A DNA stretch of 64,000 bases from Neurospora tetraspora. Lineage: Eukaryota > Ascomycota > Sordariomycetes > Sordariales > Sordariaceae. Location of the stretch: contig NW_026944384.1 in assembly GCF_033439725.1 (NCBI RefSeq), positions 2,666,001 to 2,730,000 on the forward strand, written 5' to 3'. A model generated the notes under the pieces. The model had not been told where the DNA came from, did not search any database, and worked only from the letters and a program-made list of their open reading frames with translations. The translations under genes were made by a program, and so were the position numbers. Of the stretch, positions 45,271 to 58,029 are shown piece by piece (positions within the stretch are counted from its first letter, which is position 1; each line of letters opens with the position of its first letter).

Positions 45271-48200
45271 AGACTAGCAAAATACTAGTGATCTCACGTT
45301 CGGGACAAAAGTGACTGATCATCATCGCCGATGAACTATCCACAATCTTGTCTCACCCATCTGGTTTGATCGTCATTGTCAAATGTCATTCAGCCTCCCA
45401 TGCTTTTGTCACAGCTTTCATACTAGTGTTCACTAGACACAGAACGCACGCGTATCTCCACCGTACCCCGTCATTCCCATCATCCCACACTCGTGCCGCC
45501 GCCGCTGTCACATCCACTCAGAGACACTGAGACATTTTTTTCTTCTTATTTTTCTGAAGAGCATGTGCATGGAAAGCGGAAACACCCCCGCTTGCCCACG
45601 CGCAATGCCGCCCGCTCGCTCGCTCACTCAACCTGCCACTAACCTGCCGACTTCGAACCCGCCGACATGGTCCCGGGCTCCTGCCAAGACATATGATCGG
45701 CGAACTACTACAAGGTGTGTGGTGAAGAGATGTCACACGGTCAGTCAGGGAGGGCATGCAGGAGAGGGTGAGAAGGGTGAGGAGACTGAACGGAGGCTGG
45801 AAACCGGTGATTCGGTCAGACTGGCAGAGCTGGAAGGACTGGCAGGATTGGGTAACTGTTACCGGACCGGGCTGTAATTGTAACTGTAGCCGGCCAAACA
45901 TTGACTTCTGACCACAGGCTTCGTTTCGCCAAAGGGGGATTATAGCGCAGACGAGTAGGTGACAAAACTACCTGTAAGGCTGTGGCCGTGGTCGGATATA
46001 TGTAGTCCACGTTTGAGTGCCAGCTGAGTGAGTGAGTGTGAGTGAACTTGAAGTCTTGGACAACATGGCCAGCCAGCAGGCGATGCAATACATTCCAGTG
46101 TTAGAGGTACGACGAATAGGTAGTATCCGGTTGCAAGCATTGCATTATCACCATGGCGTTGAAACAATCAGACTACGTACGGTTTACTCACACTATTTAC
46201 AGCCGAGGTATGTAAGTCCGATGAAACGAGCATATTTGTTTGAGTATGCTGAGTGTTGAGTTAATGGTAGGCAAGTAAGTACCTACCTACGTAGCTCCTC
46301 GACGTAGATAGATTCTACTCCTCGGCCGCCGGTTTGCGCATGTCGTCAAGGCGGTCGGTCCCACGGAAGTACATAGGGGACGTAGTTGGTATGTACTGGA
46401 ATGCAAAGTAGGAAGTAAGTACTTCACTGACTATGTATGACTGACTGTACAAAAGTAATTTGCAAATCACCAACCAATATTTATCGACAACGTGGGTGGC
46501 CCTGACAGTGACAGCGGACGGACGTGGTGTGACTTGCCGACTGACTGAGTGACTGGCTGGCTGGCTGGGCGGCGGCATTCTAACAAAATATTCATCAGCA
46601 TTGGGGGGGTTAAGTCTGAATAACGAAGCGCCTGACAGTCAGTTAAGACGTTTTTTAACTCAACTGTAAACATGTGTCAAGCTAGGTGGTATTATCTCCT
46701 GGTTAATGTGTCAGAACAAAAAACTTGGTCTTAGTAGATCTGACGTTTCATGGTCTCACTGATTGATACCTGGGATACTATTATATGCTTGTTGTGGTCA
46801 TAGGGTTATTTAACTTGAAGTATGTGCAAGAAGTCAATGAACATTGGTTTTGTTCCATCAACATATCTATCTGCTGGATGGAGTTATACGTGTGACGTTA
46901 GTCGCTCGGAGAGTTTTTTTTTTTTAATTCTCAGCAGTTCCTCAACATGCTATATAGTCATCGCTAAGTGACTGGTCCAAGGCTTCAAATGGCACTCTGG
47001 CACAATTTGCCTAGCACTCAGATTCTTCAATCAGGACGAGTGTACGATGTCTGGATACCTATCTACTGTAATTTTCAGGCATCTGGGATGATGCGTATCT
47101 GCCAATACAAGATAACGAGTGTTGTTGCTCCACATAGGAGAGTGATCGAGGACGGAGTCTTGGTGACAACACGGAAGAAAAAAACATACATAAGACACTC
47201 GAGTTCAGGTTCTCATCGGTTGTGGCTGATCCGACCAGTTCTCTACCTACGGTCACTCGCTTATCAAGGGGGAGAGTGGGAAACATTTTGATATTTGTTT
47301 CTCAAGTGCCATTGTATGGATGGTCCTTGGTTACTTGGAAAGGGTAATCAAGAGTCTTTCTCGTGTTTGGTAACAGCGTGTTAAGCAATGTATCCAGGTC
47401 AAGATGAAACCTGTAATGGCCATGTTATATTGGGATGAAAAGAAGGAGGACAAATTTCAGCTGTAACTCGGTCGTAACTCGCAGACTACGTGTGGTTGTG
47501 AAGCCGAAAGTTGCTCTCTTTGGAGAGAACTATGTAGCAAAGAAACATCCGAACATGTACGTACTTTGTTTCTGGTGGACTTGTACATTCAAGTTCTCAT
47601 TCATCATGGTACACGTATTACGAGGTCACTGGTCGTACTGTATAGAAAGGATTTCACTGCAACGGCATTGTACGCCGGTAGTTCCTTCCTAGCCCGTCAA
47701 AGACAAAATGGATTGATAGCGACTGCCTCCCGATGGCAGGAATGGAAGGAAAGAGCAGTCGAACTCGTAAAGAATTTCCATCACGCGGCTACAGTGATGC
47801 TCTTCTGAAACTTGGAAGGCGCAACCGACTATCTACATATACATACAGTACGCGACGCTTCGGTCCTTGGTCAATTCATCACTATTGAGTCCTCGGCTCT
47901 TGGGAACTGAACTGAACTGCACCCCCCAGCACTCCAGTTTCTTCAACCTCGGTGTTACTCTTGATAGTGCATTTGATTGATATGATCACTCGAGGTCACC
48001 AACCCGCTATTTTCACTATCGTCTATGAGTATCGGAGCTCCGTGATTGGGTGATTAGGTTGTCTTCATCATTAGCTTTTGATCACAAAAAGTAGACTGAA
48101 GCACTCATACAAGCTTCCTTCCCGGCGTAGTTGTTGTGTCCACCTTCTTTGATCTTTTTTTATTTTTTTTTTAGACCTATAGCCCATTCTCCTGTTTGCA

Positions 48201-50156
48201 TTGTCCTCAATACGGACCTATGTACGTAAGCCAAAGGCCCGTAGTACACTCCCTCGTTATTTCACGCCTGGACATTCTCTCAACGAATGCTCTACAGCTT
48301 CTGATCCCTCATTGCTTACACTATAAGTTACCGTAGAAAATCGCGAAATTGGCAATACGCCTTCCTCTTAGGGAGCGCCCGACGTTAAGCACCACAGGCA
48401 GCATACATCTTCACATATGCCCGCGCGCACCACCAGACTAGCCCGAGCTGACAAACTCGACCATTACAAATCCCAGCTCCATGTTCTCTATGCTCTTCTC
48501 TTCCCCCCCTGCTCTGTAAAAGTCTAGTGTCCGACACCGGTTGGTAGGTGTTTAAACACTCCGGCCAGAGTTACCCAAAGCATTACCAGGACCAGAATTT
48601 TTACCAGGGCCAGGACCAGCAGCGAGTGACTCAACTTAGTAGAGGTTCCCCATCATCAAGTCCTGCAATTTCCATGCCAAGGTAGTGAGTGACAAGCAGT
48701 GACAAAGTGTGGTTATACCACCAAAGTCACTACAAGCATACCGTCGCACCAGAGGGGGAGGTGTCCCTAGACAGAAGACCTCACCCCCTTCTCCCGGCCC
48801 TCACGCCCATCCCGCCTCTCCCGTCTGTCTCCCCAGTCACTGCCTCGCTTCTTCGTGTCTTCGTGCCATGTGTCAAACCGCGAGTATCCTTGACACGCAA
48901 GATGTCATCTTTCCCAGACCTTGTAAGTATCGATACTTAAGACTCTCTGTCATCGACCTCTGTACCGGCACGTACTTCGCTTGCTTCGCTGCTATTGTCA
49001 CATCCTGGGCCCCCATCGATGCCGTCTCACCCCCTCCCTGAACCTTGGATATCTGTCTGTATTAATACTCCCCCCCTCTTCAACTCTCACCTCTTTCCAA
49101 GTACCGGTACTCCTCAATCATATTCCCCCTCCCTTCTCGCTTTTATCCCACCCCACCCCATCCATCCCATACGTTCGGAACCGCGAAAGCCCCTTCAGCC
49201 CCTCATGCCCCTTGTGCCCCTTGTGCCTTGGGTTTGGACAGGGAAGTGAGTTCCCAACAGAACGGTACACTAGAACGGTACTGTAGTGTACCATCCTCCC
49301 ACACTACTGTTTAAGCACACGGTTGCGGACTCTAACCGAACTTTAATCGAACTCGGACCGGACTCGGGGCGGAGAGGGGGGTGGATGTGGAATGCCCATC
49401 CATGTCTGTCGCCCGTAATCCAGTATGAGAACCGTGCTGATGTGTTTCGGACGGGACAGAGAACGCAGTGACTAAATGATCGTGTGGAAGTGGGCGAAGG
49501 GAGGGAGACATCTCCGTCCGTCTCCCATGTTTCATGCGCGATAAACTGCGCAAAACTTTTCCTTGTCCATTTTCGATCAGGTAGGTCTTGGTTTTGCCAC
49601 TCCAACTTGAATTGACCAACCGAAGTTCGTAGACCAGGGGGTACGTGAGAGTCCAGGATCCGGCATACCAGGGCTTCGGTAACAGAGAATAGCAGAGAAA
49701 AGGGGTATCTGAGAATCTGATTCGCATGATCGTTGTTGAGGTGACAGCCGATAAAGATCTTAATCGCACTGTTTCCCGAAAGTAAGTGAAGTTCACTGAT
49801 ATTGGTCACACTTACAAACGCGACCGAACAGCCCGGACAGCAGATAAAAACTCGCTTGGGTCAAAAGTTGCGCCTTTTATTAGATATTCCTGTGTTATGT
49901 CCGTTTCCTTCGTTTCTTCGTCAAGCAACCCAGCGCCTCAGTTGACAGCGCAAAGGGCGCGGAGGCTTGTATCTCTCCTTCTCCTCCACATCGTTTCTTG
50001 TTCCAGCTTATCCCACCGGGAAACAAAAGTGGGTTATACATACACCTGCCAGTTGCAAAAGAAACCGAGCACAGAAACCCTCGACGATCTGAAGGTGACA
50101 AAGTAACTTCCCACTTTCAGGGGGTATCAGAAGCCAAACCTGGTGTGAGAAATACA
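45271..50156. other. Gene desert, part 2
   Basis: About 4.9 kb up to the end of the calcineurin B gene. The stretch 46-48.5 kb is more AT-rich than its surroundings and full of short simple repeats (CTGG, GTACCTACC). A perfect 9-bp hairpin GGTACACTA/TAGTGTACC lies at 49264-49292. Open frames up to 179 codons overlap on both strands without domains. No RNA gene recognised. Confidence 0.5.
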
Positions 50157-51331
50157 CTAGAATTGATCTGTTAAGGCGTTGTCAGTCAGCTTTTTGGTCT
50201 GCCAGAATAAATAGCCAAACGGCCCGACAGAGGCAAGTGCCCGACAGAGGCAAGTGTTCAGCCGACAGAAAGAAGTTAAAAGGAGTAACTCACCCAAAGT
50301 CATGCTCATGCTGACATCCGTGTTCTCCACCATCTTGGTGAACTCCTCAAAGCTGATCTTGCCGTCCTTGTCCAGATCCGCCTCCATGATGGTCTTGTCG
50401 ACAATCTGCTGCAGCTGCTGGTCCTTGAGGTTGCTGCCCACCATCATCTTCAGCACGATGAACAGCTCGCCGTTGCTGATGTAGCCGTCACGGTCAATGT
50501 CGTACACCTTGAAGGCGAACCGCAGCTTCTGCTCCTTGTTGCCTTTGCTCGAGAAGGCGCTCAGACCGGATACGAATTCTTGGAAGTCGACGTCGCCGCC
50601 ACCGTCTTCATCGAAGATGGCAATCATTCTGTATATTCCCAACATCGCAAACTGTTAGTCGCCTGTTCACACTCCAGATGATGTCGTATATTGCGCCCAG
50701 ACAGCTTTGCCCCGCGAAAACCCAAAGATATGCGATGTGCAGAATTGGGCAAGGGTAGATATCAAAGATTAGGATATAGCGAACCTTGTAGCAAGAGGAT
50801 TCGTCGATATTTGCGGTAGGCTCAAGAACTCTTCGCGCTCGATGGTACCCGAGTTATCCTGTTGGACCAAATCCCGCCGGTTAGCCAAGTATTCCAACAA
50901 TAACACCATCTTGACCGCTCGAGTTTGTATTCGCTGACTTGCGACAACGGTTGGTGTGTATAAGATGGCAGCACGGAAATGATGGTGTAGAAACATGCCT
51001 TGTCCAACTTCATAAACCTCTTGCGTAAGCGGTCAACCTCTTCCCTGTCGACTGTAGAAAAAGGTTGTTAGTAAAGTGATCATGACAAGAGCTTGCTAGA
51101 AAAGCGCATAGCGCTTATTGATGTAAAGCGACATGCGATGTGCATATCCCTATATCTCCGCAACCTCGTCGTAGCAAAGAGCAGTCATAGTGAGCCGCCG
51201 CCGATACTGCAAGGATCGGGATATAGTGAGGGAAGTATAGATAAGTTCCGACACCGGGAAGCTGCTGAGCGAAACGTACAGTTGGATCCCTGGACAATGT
51301 TGTCCAGGACGGAGCTGGTGGTGTTGCCCAT
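50157..51331 (-). CDS. cnb-1: Calcineurin regulatory subunit B
   Basis: Ca2+-binding regulatory subunit of the phosphatase calcineurin, which in fungi controls stress responses, growth and calcium homeostasis. Five exons: 51280-51331, 50999-51051, 50785-50858, 50294-50628 and 50157-50167, giving 174 residues, the expected length. Four EF-hands are visible: [39 protein letters not shown] and [20 protein letters not shown] at the N-terminus fits the myristoylation consensus known for this subunit. The last exon encodes only part of an Asp codon plus QF and stop. Intron 2 starts with GC (AAG|GCATGT) rather than GT; this is required to give the family sequence KLDKDNSGTI. Intron 4 holds a tandem 17-bp duplication. 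Its promoter region is shared with EPL1. Confidence 0.96.
50222..50255. repeat. Tandem duplication of a 17-bp unit in cnb-1 intron 4
   Basis: GCCCGACAGAGGCAAGT occurs twice in perfect tandem inside the intron. It looks like a recent duplication and may vary between strains. Confidence 0.9.
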
Positions 51332-53183
51332 GGTTGCTGCTTGTGTTGTGTATGCTGGATTCTTTCGGCCGACGGATATTTGGTATTATTGGGTATAAAA
51401 GATGTACGGCAGTGTAAAAATCGCGGTGTTGGATCGTCGACAAGTTCTCGCCTTGTTCGGGTTTCCTTTCCACCGCTGGTTGTCGTCCTCCTGATGATAG
51501 CAATGTGCGCGCGTGCCCAACGATGCGATGCGATGCGATGCTGAAGCGGTAGATAGGTAGCGAATGCGAATGGGCCGTATCGGTAGTCGCTCCTTCAGGA
51601 AGTAGTTCGGGCACTGCGTATTGGGTCAACACTTGAGCAGCAAAGGGAAAATGTGAAGGAGGAGGTATTCACCAGTTGGAGGAATTAGGGGTCGACTCCG
51701 GGTCGATAAGGGTCTGGACAAGGCAGGAATAAGGCTGAGATGGGATGCCAGTGGTGGTTGACAAGTGGTCAAGGTCCAGGTAGCTCGGGCTGTCACTAGC
51801 TGCAGTGCGGCGCTCGATTGCCTCACCGAACAGCGGGGGCCACCCATTCACCCACTCCTGGGCTGACACCAGCAGAGCAGGCAGCCCGCAGACGTTTTGG
51901 CAGGCGGCCACTGTCCCGCAGTCAGGTCCCTCTTCGGTTTGGCGGTCACTGACTGGAACTGGAGGCAAAAGAGGGAGAGGCGGGCCGCGGCCTTTGGCTC
52001 GGCTGGGCAGGCGGACAGTGGGGGCAGGCACGAGGATCGATGCGGTGGATGGTGGGGTAAAAAGTGGGATGCACGGGCCACTTCTCCTCGTTTCGCATCA
52101 GCCCATTGATTGATTCATTTCAACACGCTGCCCCTTTCGACGGTCAAGGTTGATGTCTGTCGGGACTGTTCGCGTGCCTCCTCGTTGTAAACCAAACAAA
52201 ACATTGACCGTTTTGGGGATTCTGAAGGGAATGCATCGCATGTGCTGCGCATATGATTTGCACCTCGGAATCCATCTTCATTTGGCTATGATGCATTATT
52301 TATAAAGGTCAACTGCCTTAAGTCTTCAGATGGGTCATAAGTTGTCGTTGAATATCAAATGCGATTTCAATGCCATGAACAAGTGGTGCAGGATATCAGA
52401 CTTTAATTTATCAAAGTTAGGTGTTGTCAGGTTGAGCACTTGATGGCCTCAATTCGAGGAGCCCATGACGACCAGCAAATGCTCAAGTTGCTTGCATCGT
52501 CATTCTACCGAAAGCCACAAGGTTCTGATAGTAATAATGAAAACGAGCAAAAACAGGTATCAAAACAGAATCGCTGAATCCGCGGTGCATCTCTGTAAGA
52601 TTGCACGCCAATCCTTACCTTACATGACAATATTGCTCTTATCGGAGCGGGCTGGCACTGCCTTTGGTCTCCAGGTTGGCAACTGGGCTTCAGGCGGTCG
52701 AGGTTGGAGTCGGGTTGTGAGGCGCGCCCGCGCTTCCAACTTTCAAACAGTGCAGTGGCCACTGGCAGTGGTGGTTGACTGGTGCGAGTGGACGCGCAGA
52801 CCATGGACGGCCCGGGCAGTGGGCACGCTCACGTTCCCTCCCTGAAAAGCCAGCAAAGCCAGCGCGACCAGCAAAACTTCGCCCAAAACCACCCCATTCA
52901 ACCCCTCCCCCCGCCATTCAGGCTTCGCAAGAGCAGAGCCCAGCCAATCGCCAAGACCGTGCATTGGCCGTCGAATCCGCCGCCAAAACAGCAAAATCTG
53001 CGCCGAAACCTCAACGACACTCCATCGAGGGACCAGATTTTGCCCATCAAAATATCACCCACGACGCGAGTTTTCCATCAAAAAACTCGACGGTTCGATT
53101 TCGCATGCAATCCCGCATGAGATAAAAAAAATTTCGTCGGGGTTTCCCCAGGCCTTTCTGCCGCAATTTCTCACACCTTCACC
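51332..53183. promoter_or_regulatory. Divergent promoter region, cnb-1 / EPL1
   Basis: 1.85 kb between two start codons. A GCGATGC-type pentamer run (CGATGCGATGCGATGCGATG) lies at about 51520-51540. ORFs are short and overlapping. No other feature seen. Confidence 0.5.
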
Positions 53184-55188
53184 ATGGCGACCCGCAAGGT
53201 TCGGTACAAGAAACTGAGTGTCAAAACACAACTTGCGGTGCTCAGAGAGGATCAAATTGAAGCCTCCGAATATGAATCACTCACTTCCGAAAACCAAATA
53301 GCCACCGGTGTCGAACAGGCCGAGGAAAATGTGAGTTGAACACCTATGTCCGATTGATCGCGACCGGGGTCACGTGCCTGTGCACGTGCCAACCGTTTGC
53401 CGCGCCTCCAACATGCCTCCATCACCAACTCACCTTACCTACCCATGCACACATTCATGTCACTGGTGCTGACCTTACCCTTTCTGTAACCAGGAATACC
53501 ATCTTCAGGCTGTCCTCAAGGGGGCAGGAGTCGCCGCCGACCAGGAGATTCCTGTCCCCCCTCCACAACAGAGTGAACTAGATTACGACCAGTTCTACCC
53601 TCAAAAGGTCGCCAAGACATCCACGTATATCCGTTTCTCCCAAACGGTAGAAGAATGCATCAGTTGCATGTATGACATGACCGAGGACGATGAGACGTTC
53701 CTCAAGTCTTACAACCTGAAACTGACACCGTCCGCTCGTCTCTCCGAAGATGATTTCGAGAGGATCATGGACGTGTATGAGGACATGGCGGCAAGCATAA
53801 CGCCTTTCTCGGCCATAGACCAGACAGTGCCATCCTACCAGGAGATGTTGCGAGGACTGGAGCCGTTAGACAGCACAAAGGTCATGGCCCATGCCAAGCA
53901 GATATATCAGTACTGGAAGTCGCGCCGCGAAATCGGCCTAAACAAACCGCTCAACCCTACACTCAAATTCGAGACACATGCGGAAAGCGACGAGCTTGAC
54001 CCCTATGTCTGCTTCCGCCGAAGAGAGATCCGTCAAACTCGCAAAACGAGGGCAAGAGATGTCCAGAGTGCAGACAAACTCAAGCGGCTGCGGAAGGAGC
54101 TTGAGGAAGGTCGTCAACTCATCCTGGCAGCCCATAACCGGGAACTGCTCAAGGCAGATATGCTCAAGGTAGAACGAGCCATCTTCGACCAACGAGCCAT
54201 CATCAAGGAGCAGAAGCTCCGACTAGGCATCAGGACGGGCGACGAGGATCTAGTAAACCAGAAGGTTAGTCAAACGGCAAGATGTGCAAGACTTACCTCA
54301 GCCGATGCTAACGCCTCACAACAGCCGCAAAAAAGAAAGGCTCCGGAGGCACCCTCAGCTCAACGACCCCCTCCACCTCCCCAGATCCGTATGCCTGTGC
54401 GCCCCGATGGCCGTCCCGCCGAGTCAGATCTTGTCCAACTATCAGATCGCCTTGCCGAGAAGAATGCGGAGCTCATCATCGAGATCGAGAAGAAGATCCA
54501 GAACCATATCGACTGGAACAAGAACTATGTCGATCTCACTGGCAAGCCGCTGTCTCCCGTTCAGGGCCCAAGGCAAGATTTGGGCTTCAGACCTGCCAAG
54601 ACGCAGTATCTCATGACACCACCAGCGTCTGCATCCTCAGGATCCATGGATGAGCCCACTCCGATGGATCTTGACAAGCCCAAACCCAACCCACCACCCC
54701 CAGTGAAATTCAGGGGCGTTGCCCAAGACGAACAGTCATTGGCACATCCGCCCTCGTATCGTCGTCGTATCGGCCGGTTGAACAGGTTGTGGATCGACCG
54801 CCGTGGTTTGCCCAGCCCAGCCCGAGAGCTCAGCGAAGAGCAGTCGGATCGCTGGAAATATGATCAGTCGTCTGATGACGAGGATGACGCGCCGGTGTAT
54901 ATGCTGGACCCCTTTGACACAAAGGCATTGAGGTACCGTGCTTCGATTCCACTTCAGACGGTCACACGACCACCCCCACCGGTCATCAATCGGCAGTTCA
55001 TCCCTCCGGGCCCCATCCCACAACAACTTGCCCAGTCTTCTTTTGCTCCTGGGCAACCACAACCGCAACCACAACCGCAACCACAACCTCAACCAAATCA
55101 ATCACAACCTCTACCTCTACCTCTACCACAACAACCAGTCGTACAACCGCAGCCGCAACCGCAGCCACAGGCTCAACCGGTGTCATAA
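53184..55188 (+). CDS. epl-1: Enhancer of polycomb-like protein 1 (NuA4 subunit)
   Basis: Scaffold of the NuA4 histone H4/H2A acetyltransferase; its EPcA domain holds the Esa1 catalytic module on the nucleosome. Exons: 53184-53330, 53494-54264 and 54325-55188, giving 593 residues. The first exon starts MATRKVRYKKLSVKTQLAVL, typical of EPL1. The EPcA region continues through TYIRFSQTVEECISCMYDMT and DEDDFERIMDVYED-like sequence to about residue 250. A Pro-rich segment and RFRPAKTQ-like conserved blocks follow, then a C-terminal Pro-Gln repeat. Intron 1 is 163 bp. Intron 2 is inferred: GTTAGT donor, GCTAAC branch, CAACAG acceptor, exactly 60 nt and free of stops, so the unspliced frame is also open and would add 20 residues. 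Confidence 0.93.
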
Positions 55189-58029
55189 TATCGGCGTTTG
55201 TCGGAGTGTTGTGTTGTCATCTTTTTCAGATATCGTTTGGCTTTTTTCGCGGGCGGGTGGTCGAGCAGCCGAAGAAAATTCGGAAGACCGCTGCTGTGTA
55301 TACCCCTCAACTCTCGATTGATGCATTTAGCGATATGGGGCCAGGGCTAAAGAGAAGGACCTGGCCGGGGCGAGGCGTTTGGGCTGCGGCTTTTGTGTAG
55401 ATTTGGCGAAGTGGGGAACGACTCATGTATATATGTAAACAAGTAGTCGTACTGATATCGCGTAGACGGCGGCGGACAGCTGAGACACGCGAGATGCTTT
55501 ACAGCAACAACAATAATGAAATACCAAAGCAGTAAAACACCACTTCTGGCTCCCATCAGTTGCTTCTCGCGGTGTTGTGTTGTGCCGAGTGACTGGACCA
55601 CCAAGGTGGTAATGGTCCAACAAAGGCCGGTAAGCGTGGAGGTTGACCTCGATGTCTGTCAAGGCGTTTGTGCTGATCGAAAGACTCGAGGGCTGCTGAA
55701 GTCTTGTAGCCCGAGTATGGCGGGTGTGCGTTCGGAAGGTGTTGCCAGCGAAAAGCAAGAATGATCTCAGAGATGTTCCGAGCGTTTGGTCATCGGTGGT
55801 CCCGAGAAAGGTGCTGCGAGCGTATGCATGTGCCACATTTGTGCTTAGGTAACACACGGTGCTGTCCTGGGCTGATGTGCGAATCGGTCGGAGGCATGCG
55901 AGAATTTGCGAACCGGGTGGGCCGATGGGGAACCAGCAATCGATCTGCGGTCCGACACAAGAGGCTTCGCAAGAGGACAGGAAGTTGGGAGGACGACATA
56001 AGTGTCGAGAGAGAAAAGGCGTTCCCTCGTGCCCCTGGTGGGCCGGGTCGCTGCTTAGCGTAGAGACGGGGGTAGCCCCTTTGGCTTTCGGAGTGCCGTG
56101 CAGCGTGCTTGGTGATAAAAGAGTGGAGACGCCTCGAAGAAATAGGTCTCGCGAAGTACGTAATAGGTGAAAAAAGCTGAAAAATGAGAAAACTCGAAGA
56201 AAGAAAAATTGACCGGCCGTTTCGACGTCAATGCTGGCTTGGAGGTCGAGTCTTCCGTTGCTTGGCTTCGGAGCCGAGACCGCTGCTCCTGTGGTGCAGG
56301 ACCCTGGCTGCTGACAGGACTGCTGATCACCGATACCACGGAACGGAAGATGCCTTGCGAGAGGCAACATTACGCTCCGGAAATACGTATGTTGCAAGTT
56401 GGTATGGTTGACGGCTCGAGCTGAAGAATTTGAGGGCGCTCCAGTGCGGGATCTGGTGAGAACCTCCGAGCGGCAATGGCTGGTTGGAGACCAGCTTGCT
56501 GCCTTGGAGCGAGGTTCGTGACTCTGGACCAGGGAGCCCGCAGCCCACGACAGTATTTCCTAAGGACCGGGAGGGTAGAAGAAGAAACGGTATCCGAAGA
56601 AGGTGAAAGAAAGAGTGGAGGTGTCGAGTCACCAGCTTTCTGTGGGTGCTTGGTGGTCCTGTGGTGCAAAGTTCTGGTCAGCCTAGGTTCACCCACAAAG
56701 GTACCGGGCATATCAAGTCCAAATCAGACAGATTGTTCGAGGCATCGAGTTGTCTGAAGCAAGTTTTTGAAGCCAGCAGAACCTAGGAAACGCACCTGAA
56801 GAGTGAAAACAGCCATCTCCATTCCCACAGACTTGGGGCGGTTGCTGAATTCACGGCCTCGAATCCAGCCCAGACGGCACCGTGAGCTCGAGAGCTTGCA
56901 AGCGGCCATGTCTGCCGGAGAAATTGCAGTAAAGGATGCTCGAGAGGGATTTCAAGGAGAAGGTCGACTGGGTTGTTGCAAGACGCAGGTAAGGCCGTGC
57001 GGTTAAGAGGTTTGGGTTTGGCGGCAACAAGGTGAGGTGTTGGGTGATACAGGCTCGGAGGATGGAAGATGGTTGCACGGCTGCGCTTGGCTGGGAGAAT
57101 TGATTCTCGGTGCAGTGGGGTCCCGTGCAGAGAGCCCCAAGCCCAGTCTCGCGGCCTCGCCATGCCACAGACCCCGAACCTTTCGGAGCCTTTTTGCGCT
57201 ACCAAAGCAAAGTCAGAATTCACGTACATAAGCTCATCTGCACGCCCTTGCTGTAATGGTGAAGAAGCTAGAAACAATCAACCTTCTAGAGTCTTTTCCC
57301 CAACTCATGCGTTGCGCCATTACGGCTGTGGGACTGGCTGGTGTGTGTAAATCGCTGCTACTAGCGCACGAGCCAGGCTACGTACCTGCCTTACATAACA
57401 TTGCATTGCGCATCTCACTCTCCCAAAGGGACATAAAAGTCCCACAGTGCACAAGACTGTCACTCTCAAGCGCGGCTGCGGGGTCCCACAATTCCTTGAA
57501 CCCCTCATCGATTCCAGGGATCTCTGACGAAATCCCATTGCCGATTCCCATCATGAAGCCGTTGTACTAGAGGGAATGATGGGCGAGGATGGCTTCCGAA
57601 ATGTCGCTGAAAGTGGTCAAGCCATCAACTGGTCTTGAGAGACTTGGTATCAGCCCGCTGGAAAAATCCGAACATTCTCTTTCATCCCGATCTCGAGTTT
57701 CGTCACCTTGATCACTCTGGCGCGCCTAGCCTTTTCACAGACGCGACGAAAAATTTCTCCACTCTAAAATGGTGCCCCTCCATTATCACTTTCTCCATCT
57801 GACATCTGGCATTGGATTTGTGGCACTGACAACATCCATCCATCCTATCCAGTACGCGACGCGACGCCAATCAACAATCGAAGGATATCAAGGTCCTCGA
57901 TAACCATCACCAAAGAAATACCCATACGAGTTATTTGACACAAAGAAACGGCTCCCAACCAACCAACCAACCGAAACCCCCTCCCTCCCTCCCTCGATCT
58001 CCTCAAAGCCCCAACCCCAACTCCCAACA
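55189..58029. other. Intergenic, EPL1 to KAE1
   Basis: 2.8 kb without a convincing gene. Between about 55.6 and 57.1 kb the plus strand is purine-rich (many GAGG, GAAG words), which leaves a 324-codon open frame on the minus strand (55423-56397) with no domain. The last 300 bp are CA/CT-rich with CCAAC and CCCT runs, the presumed KAE1 leader. Confidence 0.5.

Noticed and set aside
39007-50156. RIP-mutated large transposon as explanation for the desert
   Set aside because: Base composition is only mildly AT-rich in parts and no TpA-laden degenerate transposase or polymerase frame was seen.
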